The notes beneath the pieces are model-generated. The model made no database searches. It was given only the letters and a program-made list of their open reading frames with translations, and was not told the DNA's origin. Both the position numbers and the translations under genes were made by a program. A DNA stretch of 64,000 bases from Entrophospora sp. SA101 (Eukaryota > Glomeromycota > Glomeromycetes > Entrophosporales > Entrophosporaceae): NCBI GenBank assembly GCA_958430865.1, contig CAUDNR010001569.1, positions 34,411-98,410 on the forward strand. The letters are read 5' to 3'. Below are positions 1-10,896 of the stretch, piece by piece. Numbering within the stretch: position 1 is the first letter of the stretch; each line of letters opens with the position of its first letter.

Positions 1-1032
1 ATATCTGAACTTCCAGTGTGCAAATGGACAGAGGATTACAAATCCAAGACTCTTACTGATCTCAGAGAAAGCAACACAATTAGGAACATTTCTAGAAACA
101 ATTGTACCAATGAAAGGGTAGATCTCGAAATTGAATTAACCATTGAACAAATGGAAAAGGCGGAAAAAAAAGGACTCGAAAAGACATTCCAATTAACAAC
201 TGCCCTGGCAACATCGAACATGATGTGCTTTGACCCAAATAATAAACTTGCCAAATATGAGACCGCAGAGGACATCATAAAAGAATTTTATCATGAACGA
301 TCGGAGCTTTATGTCAAAAGAAAAGTATGTTAATTATTAACATGTATTCTTATATATTTTATTTGACTTTCTAACAATATTTTAATTTATTGTTTATTTC
401 ACCACATATATTTATTATAGAATCAGTTGATTAAAAATTTGCAGAAACAAGTTAATATAATAGATAATAAAATAAGATTTCTTCATATGAAGCTTGACAC
501 AACATTGAAGTTTGAGGGGTTAAAGAAGGCGGAAATCATAAAACTTCTCGAATTCCATAAATTTGATAAAATAGATGACATGACGACCAAAGAAGATTCA
601 TCCAAGGAAACTGAGATCAATGGAAACATCAGAGGATACGATTACATTATGAGAATGATATGTTGGAGCTTTAGTAGAGAAGAACTGGATAAGTATGAGA
701 ATAGAAGGAAACAATTATCCTCTGAATTAGATTTAACTTCAAGAAAAAGCCCTCAAGATATATGGTTGGATGATCTGGACAAACTTGAAGCAGCATGGAA
801 TGAATTTGTGAATGACAATCAAGAAAATGTGTCAACTTATAATAATGATGGTGAAGGTGACATCTATGAATTGAGTGAATCCAACCTAAATATAGAAACA
901 AATCTTCAAAAAGGGAATAAAACTACTTCTAATAAAGAAAGAAAAAGAAAATTAGTCGATATTGATGTGGAGACAAGTGAACCAAGCAATCAACATAGCA
1001 GAAAAATTAAAGGAACAAATTTCGGTATCTGA
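1..1032 (+). CDS. TOP2: DNA topoisomerase II, C-terminal part (gene runs off the left edge)
   Basis: Last two exons, 1-324 and 421-1032, with a GTATGT...TATAG intron; phase 0 across the join, 311 residues visible. The translation begins ISELPVCKWTEDYK, the conserved breakage-reunion/WHD stretch of eukaryotic topoisomerase II. It continues with ATSNMMCFDPNNKLAKY and EEFY-type helices, then the coiled segment ending KSPQDIWLDDLDKLEAAW, a family hallmark before the C-terminal domain. Type II topoisomerases pass one duplex through a transient double-strand break in another, using ATP; the ATPase and active-site tyrosine regions lie left of the window. The tail after the core is short (about 55 residues), acidic/Asn-rich with a basic KERKRK cluster that could be a nuclear signal. 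No break is seen in the visible part. Confidence 0.92.
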
Positions 1033-1367
1033 TGTTGCATCAATCACTACTAATTATAACCACTTTATCTCTAATTTTTTCATATATATCTTTATATGTG
1101 TATTATATATTTACGTAGAAGTATATCTTTCTTTACATATTTTATTATACATCTCATGTATATATTTTCATATTATATATATGTGTATATACCATTTCTC
1201 TTGCTTATTATCTATAATCTTCACTCATACCTTTTATATTTATTAGTAAAAATTTAAATAAAATTAATTGTTCATTTGTTTATAAGTTGATCTCTATACC
1301 GTATATACAAAGGATAAAATCTTCTATAATAATAAAAGATCTTTATTCTCTTGAATCATTACGCATA
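1033..1367. other. AT-rich 3' flank of TOP2, no gene seen
   Basis: Very AT-rich downstream sequence. The open stretch on + at 962-1246 overlaps the TOP2 end in another frame and codes only low-complexity I/Y/F; I do not take it as a gene. The last two bases (1366-1367) are the TA target of the next element. Confidence 0.6.
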
Positions 1368-2014
1368 CACAGTGAATCTCGATTTAGCGGACCTCGATTT
1401 AGCGGATTTAGGGGTTTAACGGATAAATTTTCAAAACCAAATTTTTCTATAATTATTTTATCTCGATTTGACAGATTTAACGGATTTTCATATATATTCG
1501 ATTTAGCGGATATTTTTTAAAAATCCATATATGTCACTTACAATAAAATTCTCTCGATATTACGGATAACAATGATCCTTGCCTTTTTTGGATAGTATAA
1601 TTTTATAACGTAATAATGTATTATTAATATTAAAATTGTTAACTATTACTATTTCTTAGCAATGACACTTATATATGTGTGTCATTTTTTTTATTCTTTA
1701 TAAGCTAATAATTGAAAGATTGTTCAAATAATTAAAAATATATTGAAGTTAAAAAGAGAGATTTCTTATAGAAGTATCCAAGAAGCAAGACAATGTCGAA
1801 TTGATGAATTTATGAGTCAACAATGATATTATTATTATTATTATTATTATCCGTTATATTTTGTTTTTTATGTACAAAAATTATTTTAAATAAAAAAAAT
1901 TTTTTTGTGTACACATATCACATGATTTGATCATAAGTTTCGATTTAGCGGATCTCTCGATTTAACGGATAAATTTTCTGGAAAAAAATATCTGTTAAAT
2001 CGAGACTCACTGTG
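1368..2014. mobile_element. Non-autonomous pogo/Tigger-like element (MITE), 647 bp, TA target duplication
   Basis: The left end reads CACAGTGAATCTCGATTTAG and the reverse complement of the right end reads CACAGTGAGTCTCGATTTAA. TA dinucleotides flank both sides (1366-1367 and 2015-2016), as in the Tc1/mariner-pogo superfamily. Subterminal copies of CTCGATTTAGCGGA / GATTTAACGGATAAA recur several times at both ends (1378-1510 and 1940-1975). No transposase reading frame remains inside. Transposition by a Tigger transposase in trans is inferred from the termini and from Tigger fragments elsewhere in the window. Confidence 0.8.
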
Positions 2015-2786
2015 TATATATAAATTTCTGGAAATATCAAATGCATGATCATAGATAATGAAATCAAAAAATAAGGACAAATTCATTATAAAACTTAAAG
2101 GATAAAAATGTAACCTCCAATAAAAGCTGGTGATTCATCATATATGCTAGCTAAAAGTGGCATAGATGGTCTGTAATTTACTGTCAAGCAAGCTTTCAAA
2201 GTGGCATTGATCTTGTTAAAGATATGAATAAATATGTTGGTTGTCAGATGAATGCTTCAATCAAAAGCTGTCAATGAGTCCCATTTTCCCCTTGTAAAAA
2301 TAGATATACATATTCAATCAAGGTAAAATGAGCATATCCCAAAACTGAAGATTAGCAAGTCACAAACTGGCTGTAATGGAGACGTAGTCCCATGGGCAGC
2401 TGCTAGAATTGTGATATACTTCTCTGTAGTGTAATTAATGCCATGATCATTTCAGCAAACATATATAGCATTATCTCTCTCTATTCCTGAGCCATGTACT
2501 TTATCAACTCAACTTGTCTATTAAATGCCTGCATTAATGTATTTTATTCATAGAAAGTCCAGCATTTTTCCATGCTTCATAATACATGTAAGAATCCCAT
2601 TCTTTACAAGGAATACCAAGAAAGTAACTGAATCCAGGTATGTCAATGACATGGAAAGGAGTGGTTACTGCAACTAATTATTTATAAATAAATTAATAAA
2701 TTAAAGTTGTAAATATTATATAGTTTAAAAATTTAAAGTTCTCACTAACAATTTTATCTATATGTTAAAACAACAAGTGACGTGAA
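2015..2786. other. Intergenic DNA with an exon-like stretch on the minus strand
   Basis: No intact gene. On the minus strand, about 2665 to 2545, one frame reads well (…VIDIPGFSYFLGIPCKEWDS… then …YYEAWKNAGL…), preceded by an AG acceptor-like TTGCAG. Further minus-strand islands at about 2480-2100 (for example …EKYITILAAAHGTTSPLQ…) are in different frames with stops. This looks like a decayed gene that I do not recognise. Confidence 0.3.
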
Positions 2787-2849
2787 AGAACAACATGCTC
2801 TTCACCAAGAACAACATGCTCTTCACCAAGAACAACTTGTATTTCACTA
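2787..2849. repeat. 21-bp tandem repeat, about 3 units
   Basis: The unit AGAACAACATGCTCTTCACC plus A occurs twice exactly (2787-2807, 2808-2828) and once in diverged form (2829-2849). In one frame it encodes a 7-residue repeat (Q-E-Q-H-A-L-H), so it may have been part of the 5' coding region of the F-box-like pseudogene that follows. Confidence 0.75.
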
Positions 2850-2856
2850 CCAGACA

Positions 2857-4060
2857 GCTGCATTAAATATATATTCAAATATTTAGAAGATCTTATGGAG
2901 AGACACTGAAAGATATCTTGATCCACTGACTAATTCAACGTGTGGTGCTAAACTTTTCTTAGCACTATTGAGATCATCGATAGCTCATGCAGGGAAAGAA
3001 TTTTTACCAAATGATGGCACAATTATTTTAGAAGATATTTATCATCTACCATTACCAATTTTAATTATCCAAGTTTTATTCGAGTGCTTTCAGCTTTTCA
3101 TCTGGATTGGGTATTTGATTGTGGTTTGAGACTAAAGAAAAATGATGATGATGACATAGATTCTCTTCCATATCATTAAATATAACTTTTATCAAATGTT
3201 AATGAAAGTTTGTCCATCTATATTTATCAGGAACTAGGGAATGTTTTTCACAAATTTATGAGTTACATTGTGATAACATAGCATTATCACATTTATATTA
3301 TCATTTAGCATCAATGTGCTCTAATGAACTTTTCATTAATGAAAATGATCATGGTAGTCTTATTATTAGGAAATTGGTAATTAAAGATTTAAAAAGTGAT
3401 AATTGGGGATTGGCATATTTGATTTCTTTACAAAAATATTTAGAATGTGTGGTATATGGTTCTGTTTATAATATTGTTAATTTAGAACTACACAAAGAAA
3501 TCAGTAAAGCATTAATTAAAGTTTCAAGTTCTATAAAATATTTTACTCTTACTGGAGGATTGTTATGTTTGCCACCAGAAACAATTGGTCATTTTTCAAA
3601 CCTGGTAGTATTGGAGATTTTGGTGAATGATAATATAGAAGACCTTTTCCGAGATATGTGTATGTCAGCCACTTTTAAAGGACTGGAAATACTTAGGATT
3701 GGAAGTAAATTGCCATCTTTGAATGTTCTTAGTAAATTTTAACAAAATTTTGTTCACAAATCAAAGTTCTTGATTTATATGGGTTCTGGCCAAATGGCAA
3801 GAAAAAATTATCACAACATAATGAAACAATAGCTCAATACTGTTATCAAAGTTTGCATTACCTAGCTACTTCAATTTCTGATGTCAAAGATGTAAGGCAA
3901 ATTTTGGTATCATGTGAACAACTTGAGGGACTATATTTGGATAGTTATGAAAGGAAGATTGACTCTGAAGAACTTTTTCAAATTCTAGTAAACCATTATC
4001 CAGCAAAATTTCAAAATTATGTCTATTCAACAAATGGGATTTATCCAAAACTTCTTTAAA
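2857..4060 (+). pseudogene. F-box/leucine-rich-repeat-like protein, broken by several frameshifts
   Basis: The reading must change frame repeatedly. An F-box-like start (SCIKYIFKYLEDL) is followed by a segment with CGAKLFLALLRSSIAHAG, then NYPSFIRVLSAFHLDWVFDCGL in another frame, then an open stretch 3314-3742. After a shift in the T-run at about 3737-3741 comes IKVLDLYGFWPNGKK… through SCEQLEGLYLD to a stop near 4060. The order of segments and the SC-x-QLEG-type motif match the very large F-box/LRR-like family I know from Rhizophagus. Such proteins would act as SCF ubiquitin-ligase substrate adaptors; that role is family knowledge only. At least three frameshifts make it a pseudogene unless the assembly is wrong. 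Confidence 0.65.
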
Positions 4061-5032
4061 AAACTTAATAGACAAACTATTAATCCTTAAAAGAAAAATA
4101 TAATTATATGTTACAAAACAAGATGAACTAGATTTCAACAGTATACTCTATGGAAATCAAAAAGTTCTCAGATAAAAATATTGATATCTTAATATTTAAA
4201 CAAATCAAATCTTATTGTCATTGGAATCAATGATAAGTAAAATTGTTTAATAACAAAATACTTGATTTTATAATATTTACCTTTGCAGAATTTACCATTA
4301 TCATTATCATAAAAAAAAATCTTTGTACTAAATATCTTTTATATTTAATGTTTTGTGCACAATGGCCAAATAATTACAGTTATAATTTTACATGTGTAAT
4401 ATATAAGGGAACATTTATTTCTTACCCAGGCGAATTTCCTTCCCCCATTAATTTGTATCATATAATATTTTACATGTGACTATAAAAGTTGTTTATTTAT
4501 TTGATAACAGAAAATAATGAGTCAGTTGAACCTTTTGTTGAAAATATATTGGATACTGAATCTAAAAATTATAATGGCTATTTAACTTCAATAAAGTCCT
4601 TTTTTTATGATCTTATAATTACACCCCTTACATTCATACTAAAATTATAAAACTGAAATCACATTATAAATGTGATGATAATGACTAAATTTTGATCCCT
4701 GAAATCTTTGATAATACCAATGTTCACTTTGTCTGGTTTTGTTGCAGCATGCCCCATATCACTTAAGATAACAAATGGATATTAATTATGATCACATTAC
4801 AAATGACTAATTTTGATCCCTAAAACTCTTGGGCCAATGTTCACTTTGTCTGGTTTTGTTGCAAGCATGCCCCATATCAAAATCAATCAGATGGATACTA
4901 TAATTGGTTATCTCACAATTTCCGTCTATCACTATTTAAAATTGGAATTGATTTATTATTATCGATCAATTAATTAACATCATCCCAGCCATTTATAGAT
5001 CATCATTCGAAATAATATATTAAAAAAAAAAA
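4061..5032. other. Intergenic; contains an ~80-bp imperfect direct repeat
   Basis: No gene supported. Two imperfect copies of a segment lie at about 4681-4762 and 4803-4880. They share ATGACTAA(A)TTTTGATCCCT, CAATGTTCACTTTGTCTGG and GCATGCCCCATATCA. Short copies this close could be remnants of a mobile element or a local duplication. The rest is AT-rich 5' flank of SRP68. Confidence 0.6.
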
Positions 5033-7778
5033 ATGGAAATTGATGAAATTGCTAATGATAATAAATCTAATACTTTCTCACTCGATAGCAAGTATCTTCC
5101 TTAATTTACTTTTCTTTGGATCTAAATTTCAGTTATTATATAATAAAATATTATACTGATACCTACCTGGTTTTTTAATAATCAATTTATTTGAAAAAAG
5201 TTTTGGCACTTGCTAATGAAGCAAGAAATACATATGGGCTTAGACATCAAGATTATACACGTTATAGGTATGATTTCATATATTTATATTTATATTTTGA
5301 TTTTTATTTTAATAATTAAAAAGTAATTAATTATAGACAGTACTGTACTCAAAAAATTCATCGCCTTCGAGTATCTTTAAAATTTACACATGGTAAAGGA
5401 AGATTCACTCAAAAAAATGAAGTAAACGTATCAAGTTTAAATGACGTCAGGTGAAACATTATGATATATATTTGAAAAATATTTCATCAATTCATAAGTT
5501 TTATTTTTTGTAATCTTATTTGTTATCTAAATAGAGTTTTGCACATTGTATTGTTTGATACTGAACGTGCTTGGAGTTATGCAATGGAATTGAAAAGAGA
5601 ATCAAGATCTACTGGTGATTTACGTAAAAAACATCATTTAATTAGAAAATTAAAAAAAGCAGAAAAATGTGCCAAGCAATTAGAACATTTGTGCTCAAGA
5701 GAAATCGGTAAAGTTGATACTAGGACTGTGTTGGAAGCACAGGTTTGATTTTTAAAGAGAAATATATATGTGTATATTTAAATTTATCAGAATTTATTTA
5801 GAAAAATTTAAAAACATATAAATAGGCATACTCTTCTTTAATGTCTGGATATTTGTTATTTGAAAAACAACTTTGGCAAGCTGCATTAGACAAATTTGCA
5901 GCTTCAAGGTAATAATAATAATAATAATAATGACAACAACAATAGTAATAATAGTGCATAGATACATATAGTTGATTATAAATATTAAAACATTATTTAT
6001 AGGACAATATATGAAAAATTATCTGCAGCTGGAACTTCACATCAAGAAACTTTATGTCAATCTGCAATTGATGATATTGACCCAAATATTCGTTTTTGTG
6101 CATTTAAATTACGATTAGGTACAGATGTTGAAGATCTTGTAAAGATGACATTAGGAAAAAATAAAGGAGTTGGATTAGATTTATTAGAGGCAGAAGTAGA
6201 GGTATAATTTTCATTAAATATATTTTTAATGATATTTGAAAAAAAAAATTTTTTAACAATAAAAATTTTTTATTGTATATAGTCTGTGCTTACACAATCT
6301 CGTCAACAGAAAGCATCATTCCTTAATTCTATAACTTGGCATAATCGTACTGTATCTCTTAAAAATACAGATTTGGCAATTTCCATTTTAAAAGCTCAAG
6401 ATGCAACAAAAAATCTTGAAAATGCTTTAGATTCAGAAGCTGAAGATTCAACAAAAATGGAATTATTTGATGCACTTTTGGAAGCTTATGGTGATGCAGA
6501 AAATTTTGCTAAAAATGTTGTAAAGGAAGATGCAGTAAAGTATTATTTCTTTCTTTAATATATTATATATTGGTTTTTCCAAATATTATTATTTATTTAT
6601 TTATTTATAATCCTTGATGCATATAGGAAGCTACAGCAAAAGTCAAGTCTTCTAAATCAGAAAAATTGACAGCTGATCTTAATTTTGTTTATGATTATGT
6701 GGCATATAATTATTTATTCCATAGAATTCAGCGTAATTTAATGCTTGTGGAAACACTTAAACATAATTTAAAAATTCAAGAACGTTCAGATGCTAAATTT
6801 TTTGGTGGAAAATATCAAGAAATTGTTAAATTATATGATAATGTTCTTCAGGTAAAGTAAAAAATCTAATTTTCAAAAAATTGATGTTTTCATTAATTAA
6901 TGTTTTCATTTATATATTACATCACATTACTATAATAAGAGTTTAAATGAGATTAATGATCTTTCCGAAGTTCAAATTAATCTCAATTTATTACAAGAAA
7001 TTGATGCAAAAACTTGGTATTATAAAGCATGGAGGTAATTAAAGGATGAGTAAATATTTTAAATATATATATTATGATAACTATTATTAACAACAACAAT
7101 AATATTTTCTTTATAGAGTTCTATATGTAGCGTCAGCATATGCTGTTCTAAACAAAGAATTAGAAGCTGTTTTATTGTATGAGCGTGCTAGGGAATATAA
7201 TGCACAAGCAAAAGCATCATTATCAAAAATAACTTCTAATAACAGTGGAAATGATGATGAAATTCTAATTGTTACACAAAAAGATGTTGATGAATTAGAA
7301 AATCTGTTAAGAGCTCATAAATGTAAAGTACATGCATCACGATGTCTTCAACATGGTACTGTTTCAGAGAATTTGGAATTAAGTAAAAGATTTAGTGAAA
7401 TGAAAATTGAAGATAAAAATAAAAATAATAAAACTGAAGAGTCTAAATTTGAAAATAAGGATGAAGAGGTAACTGTATAAATTATATGTTATAATTAATT
7501 TATATTTTATGAACTTATTATTAATTATATTTTTTTTTTTAAAGTCTTATTTGTTGGAAAATCTTAATCAATATCCTACCAATTTTTCAAAGACAAATGC
7601 ACGATTAATTAAATTCCCTCCAGAATTTTCACCTATTCCAGCAAAACCATTATTTTTTGATATAGCATACAACTATTTAGATTTTCCACCTAATCTATCA
7701 CAAAGAGCTGGTCATAAACCAACAAAAGAGTCAGCCATATTTGGTGGATTATTTAAAAATATATTGGGACAAAAGTAA
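5033..7778 (+). CDS. SRP68: Signal recognition particle subunit SRP68
   Basis: Eleven exons: 5033-5087, 5201-5267, 5337-5450, 5535-5742, 5826-5908, 6003-6201, 6283-6534, 6627-6851, 6940-7034, 7117-7468, 7545-7778. They sum to 1884 nt, 627 residues, about the usual length of SRP68. The N-terminal RNA-binding region is diagnostic: NTYGLRHQDYTRYRQYCTQK then IHRLRVSLKF. Further landmarks are the Arg/Lys-rich LRKKHHLIRKLKKAEKCAK and helical TPR-like repeats (YAVLNKELEAVLLYERAREY). The C-terminal PxxFDIAYNYLDFP segment normally contacts SRP72. In the cytosol SRP68/72 remodels SRP RNA for co-translational targeting to the ER. Intron 1 only keeps frame if its donor is GCAAGT (GC-AG). A conventional GTATCT donor 4 nt later gives a stop shortly after the join. 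The ATG at 5033 is the only one giving the N-terminus before FSLDILAL. Confidence 0.93.
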
Positions 7779-7988
7779 TAATAATAAAAATTTTTTTTTT
7801 TTTTTTATAATTATTTAATGATGCAAAGAAAGCACAAAGTAGAACATATTTAATTTTTTTAATGATTTGAATGAAGGAAAGAAAAAATTACATGATTTTT
7901 TTAAACTGTGTAGAATATTAATTAAATTTCTTCATTGTAACATTAAAAATGTATTTTTCTATTAGATAATTACACTGTTGTTGCTATG
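7779..7988. other. SRP68 3' flank
   Basis: AT-rich sequence with T-runs; likely 3' UTR and terminator of SRP68. Nothing else seen. Confidence 0.5.
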
Positions 7989-8220
7989 TTATTGTTCATG
8001 CAAATAATTGTAAAGCTTGTTTTGTTTTTTCCCACAACCAAGACATGATTTTTTGTGTGCTTTGAATTGACTTTGACACTCTCCACAACTTACATATCCA
8101 CAATCTAAAGCAAACAACTTATCTTTCAGTTTAACTTCACAGTTCATACACATTAAAATTGTGTCTTTTTCAATATCCTTGATATGTCCTTCTGGTTGGT
8201 TAACTTGTGCTAGTCACTGT
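7989..8220 (-). pseudogene. Orphan RING/zinc-ribbon-like fragment
   Basis: The minus strand reads open for about 70 codons with evenly spaced Cys pairs: CMNCEVKLKDKLFALDCGY, then VSCGECQSQFKAHKKSC, then LGCGKKQNKLYNYL and a stop (TAA, 7989-7991). C-x2-C, C-x3-C-x2-C and C-x2-C spacing suggests a zinc-binding module, either RING-like or a zinc ribbon. There is no convincing Met start, and a stop lies shortly upstream. It may be a last exon or a shed fragment of a larger gene. I do not recognise the parent family. Confidence 0.4.
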
Positions 8221-8862
8221 AATTCATGTTGTACTATGAGATAGTATTTGATTGCTAGGGGCTGTTGTAGCAGATTTTACATGATGATTTATCATTGGTC
8301 TAAATTATGCATAGAAACAATTAATTGATGTGAGTTGTACATGGTGATCAATGGGGAGAATTGACACAAAAATGTCCTATCTGATAACTTGGTTTGACTG
8401 TATTTAGTGAAGCTGGAAACACACAATGACAGCCAAATGAATAAAATTGATCTGTTGTTATTTGTATTTCTTAAAAAAAAATATGCATATTCAATGGATA
8501 TTCAGTGGATATTTGGCAAATATTTGGTGAATGACCGACTATCTGGATAATCAACAGATACAACCACTATAGTACAAGTCACTGTTTTCTTATGAACACC
8601 AACAATTTTAGTTATTTTGTGGTTTGGTACATTATTTTTATATAGACTGATGATTCACTGTGTTGACTTTCACTTAAGGGTGACATTTTGAGTTTAAAAT
8701 TTTTCAAAGGAATTGTTCAAAAATCTATGAAAAGACAAATTTTTTTTTTTAGATTAATAGACTCCACTTTTAAAGCTGAATTTAATGGTGGTAATATTTC
8801 AAAAATTTTAATTGATGATTCCTATGAATCAGAGAAATGCTGATCAATTTATTATAAAAATA
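8221..8862. other. Intergenic, no gene seen
   Basis: AT-rich sequence without a supported reading frame. The 9-bp ATAAAAATA at 8854-8862 is the left target duplication of the next element. Confidence 0.5.
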
Positions 8863-8981
8863 GAGAATTGCTATTTCTCACCGGTGGTGATTATCACCAC
8901 CCAAGGAATTAAATTTGCGTGGGGCGGAGTTATAATTCCTTAGGTGGTGACAATTACCACCAGTGAGAAATAGCAATTCCC
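8863..8981. mobile_element. Mutator-like hairpin MITE, 119 bp, 9-bp target duplication
   Basis: Nearly the whole element is a foldback. About 48 bp at the left end (starting GAGAATTGCTATTTCTCACC) match the reverse complement of the right end (GGGAATTGCTATTTCTCACT…) with about 5 mismatches. Each arm also holds its own palindrome, GGTGGTGATTATCACCACC. Identical 9-bp ATAAAAATA flanks sit at 8854-8862 and 8982-8990. A 9-bp duplication with long terminal inverted repeats fits the Mutator superfamily. There is no coding capacity. Confidence 0.85.
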
Positions 8982-8999
8982 ATAAAAATATGGGGGAAA

Positions 9000-9370
9000 T
9001 TTCATATTAAAAGATCAACAAAAAAATCAAAATCATAAAAAAAAATATTAATTGGTGAAATGTGTACGAAGCAGGGGATTTACATATAAAAATTTGGGGC
9101 ACATTTACTAATTGAAGAAAATAATCGACTGTGTTTGTGAAATAGTTATACAACATACAAAATTTATATCGCACCAAATTTTATGCAAAACAATAGGATA
9201 AATGTGAAAAAACATGAAAATCAAAAAAAAATCTTTATTATATGTTAGAAAAAAAGAAAGTTATGTACGAAGTCGCCATTTGAAGGTTTCTGCTTTATAT
9301 TTTATATATGAAATTAAGTATGTCGATCAATTTTCCCCTATAATAGTGTTATAATTACTATGTTTTCTAC
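9000..9370. other. Intergenic, no gene seen
   Basis: AT-rich, no open frame of note; no recognised element. Confidence 0.5.
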
Positions 9371-9375
9371 TCATT

Positions 9376-9802
9376 TCAATGGGAATACCAACTTCTTTCA
9401 AGGTTCTTTTTGCATTTTATAGTTTGGAGTTTTGGAACTTCGCTTTTATCAAACTGGTCTTCTTCTTCCACCATAATGTTCAACTCTTCCAATATAGTTT
9501 CAGCAGTGTATCTTCTTGTTCTATCAGCTTCTCCAGCTAAAAAGAAACCTTCCAACAAACTTGTAATTTGCACAGGAATACGATTACCACCACCTTTTTG
9601 TCCATAATTTTGGTTGCTTTTCAGTACCCAACCCTTGGGAAGTTCAAAGACTGATTCAAGTGGTTCATTACCAGCTAAAAATTCAGTAGATAAGTGAAGT
9701 TTATATTTTCAATCATAGATTAAAATATAAAAAATAAAATTATACTTGCATATTGGATCAAATGTTAACGAAACATTTTTTTTACTATCTATTGTCTGAT
9801 CT
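9376..9802 (-). pseudogene. Fragment of an unknown, probably repetitive, gene family
   Basis: The main exon is 9674 down to 9376. It reads AGNEPLESVFELPKGWVLKS, then NQNYGQKGGGNRIPVQITSL, then LEGFFLAGEADRTRRYTAET with a following acidic helix and a stop. A short upstream exon (about 9802-9752) reads DSKKNVSLTFDPI. A LPxGWVLKxNQ…GxKGGGxR…FFLxG pattern is familiar to me from multi-copy Rhizophagus proteins, usually near their C-termini, but I cannot assign a function. The join keeps frame only with another GCAAGT (GC-AG) donor. The N-terminal part of the gene is missing. Confidence 0.4.
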
Positions 9803-10059
9803 AATAATAATAATAATTATTAAAAATATCTTATAGGTTTAGCAGTGTAAATGGAATACCATATAGTCCCGCCCCTACTTTAAAACAATTGAGCATCAAT
9901 ATAAAAAAAATGTTACACATATGTTTTGTTGGTTGGTGTTTGCTGATGTATGTGAGGTTGACATTTTTTGAGAATAATAAATAGTAACAATAAAATAAAT
10001 AACAAATTTAATTCAAGGTGGATTTGTATTTTAGTTTGTTAACGATGTTGAAAATAATA

Positions 10060-10277
10060 TGGTTGGCTTGGTCTAAAGACCTCCTATTGCTGCGCCATAT
10101 AGACAAATTTCAAAATAGCAATTTTGTAATTTAGTTTTCTTACTGCCAAATTTAGATACGATAGTCAAGAGCTAGTTTAAATTTGATAATAATTTTCCTA
10201 AATTAGAAATAATTATAGTGGACAAATTCCTCACAAGCATAGTAAAGTACATGTTTTAAAAAAGAATAGAACTCTAT
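10060..10277. mobile_element. TA-inserting MITE, copy 1 (truncated at its right end)
   Basis: Starts TGGTTGGCTTGGTCTAAAGA after TA and matches the left half of the copies at 10897 and 23580, through GTAAAGTACATGTTTTAAAA and AGAATAGAACTCTA. It then breaks off at about 10277 with no right terminus. Confidence 0.75.
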
Positions 10278-10354
10278 ACCTCCTATACTTCCTATAGTCA
10301 ATATCCCTTTTTTCACGTGTCTGAAGGATATGTGAAAAACATATTGACCTACAG

Positions 10355-10386
10355 ATCAGGTAGGTATCTACTGATACCTGCCTGAT
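10355..10386. repeat. Short hairpin
   Basis: ATCAGGTAGGTATC (10355-10368), loop TACT, then GATACCTGCCTGAT (10373-10386), with a single mismatch. A related string, ACTGATACCTACCTGG, occurs in SRP68 intron 1 near 5156. This may be the end of a small mobile element. Confidence 0.6.
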
Positions 10387-10545
10387 AACAAGAACTAATT
10401 CAATTGATAATTTAAATAAAGCAAATAAATGAATAATAATGATTCAGTTCAAATAAAGCAAATAAAACAAATAATTCAAATATTTCAAACAAAATGAATA
10501 AACAAACAGTTCAAATAAAATGAATAGTTTGTATAAATGAATAAA
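10387..10545. repeat. Low-complexity CAAATAAA/GAATAAA-rich tract
   Basis: Degenerate repeats of TTCAAATAAA, GCAAATAAA and AATGAATAAA over about 160 bp. No coding potential. Confidence 0.6.
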
Positions 10546-10589
10546 TGGATACCATCCCTATTAAATAGATACTGTAAAATAATTAAAGA

Positions 10590-10885
10590 ATTGATACTAC
10601 TTGTGAGCTGTAAATCCAATAATTTCGAGTCTTCTAGCATAATCCAGTGCCTTTTGACAAATGATGGAACCAGTTATGGTATAATTGGCTCTATTGGCAT
10701 TATCAATCCAAATTGCTAATACTTCTTCCAATTGTGACCATTCACCTTCATGATCTCATTTAGTAGCAGCTGAGCTCTCGATAATTGCAAGCCATTTCTC
10801 CAATATCTCCTACAGTTGATTTACCAATTCCAAATTTCTTACCAATTTTTGCTTGAATTAGCAATCTTATATTCACATAATTCTA
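10590..10885 (-). pseudogene. Tigger/pogo transposase fragment (CENP-B-type DNA-binding part)
   Basis: Read on the minus strand with frame changes, the segment contains the CENP-B-like helix-turn-helix IGKKFGIGKSTVGDILEKW, then GEWSQLEEVLAIWIDNANRA, then NYTITGSIICQKALDYARRL. This is the order of the two N-terminal DNA-binding domains of Tigger transposases. At least two frameshifts, no start codon and no DDE part: a dead 5' fragment. Confidence 0.65.
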
Positions 10886-10896
10886 TTTTTTGAATA

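Noticed and set aside
4243..4479. Open frame coding I/F/Y-rich peptide
   Set aside because: AT-rich composition only, no start context, no family resemblance; lies after a pseudogene.
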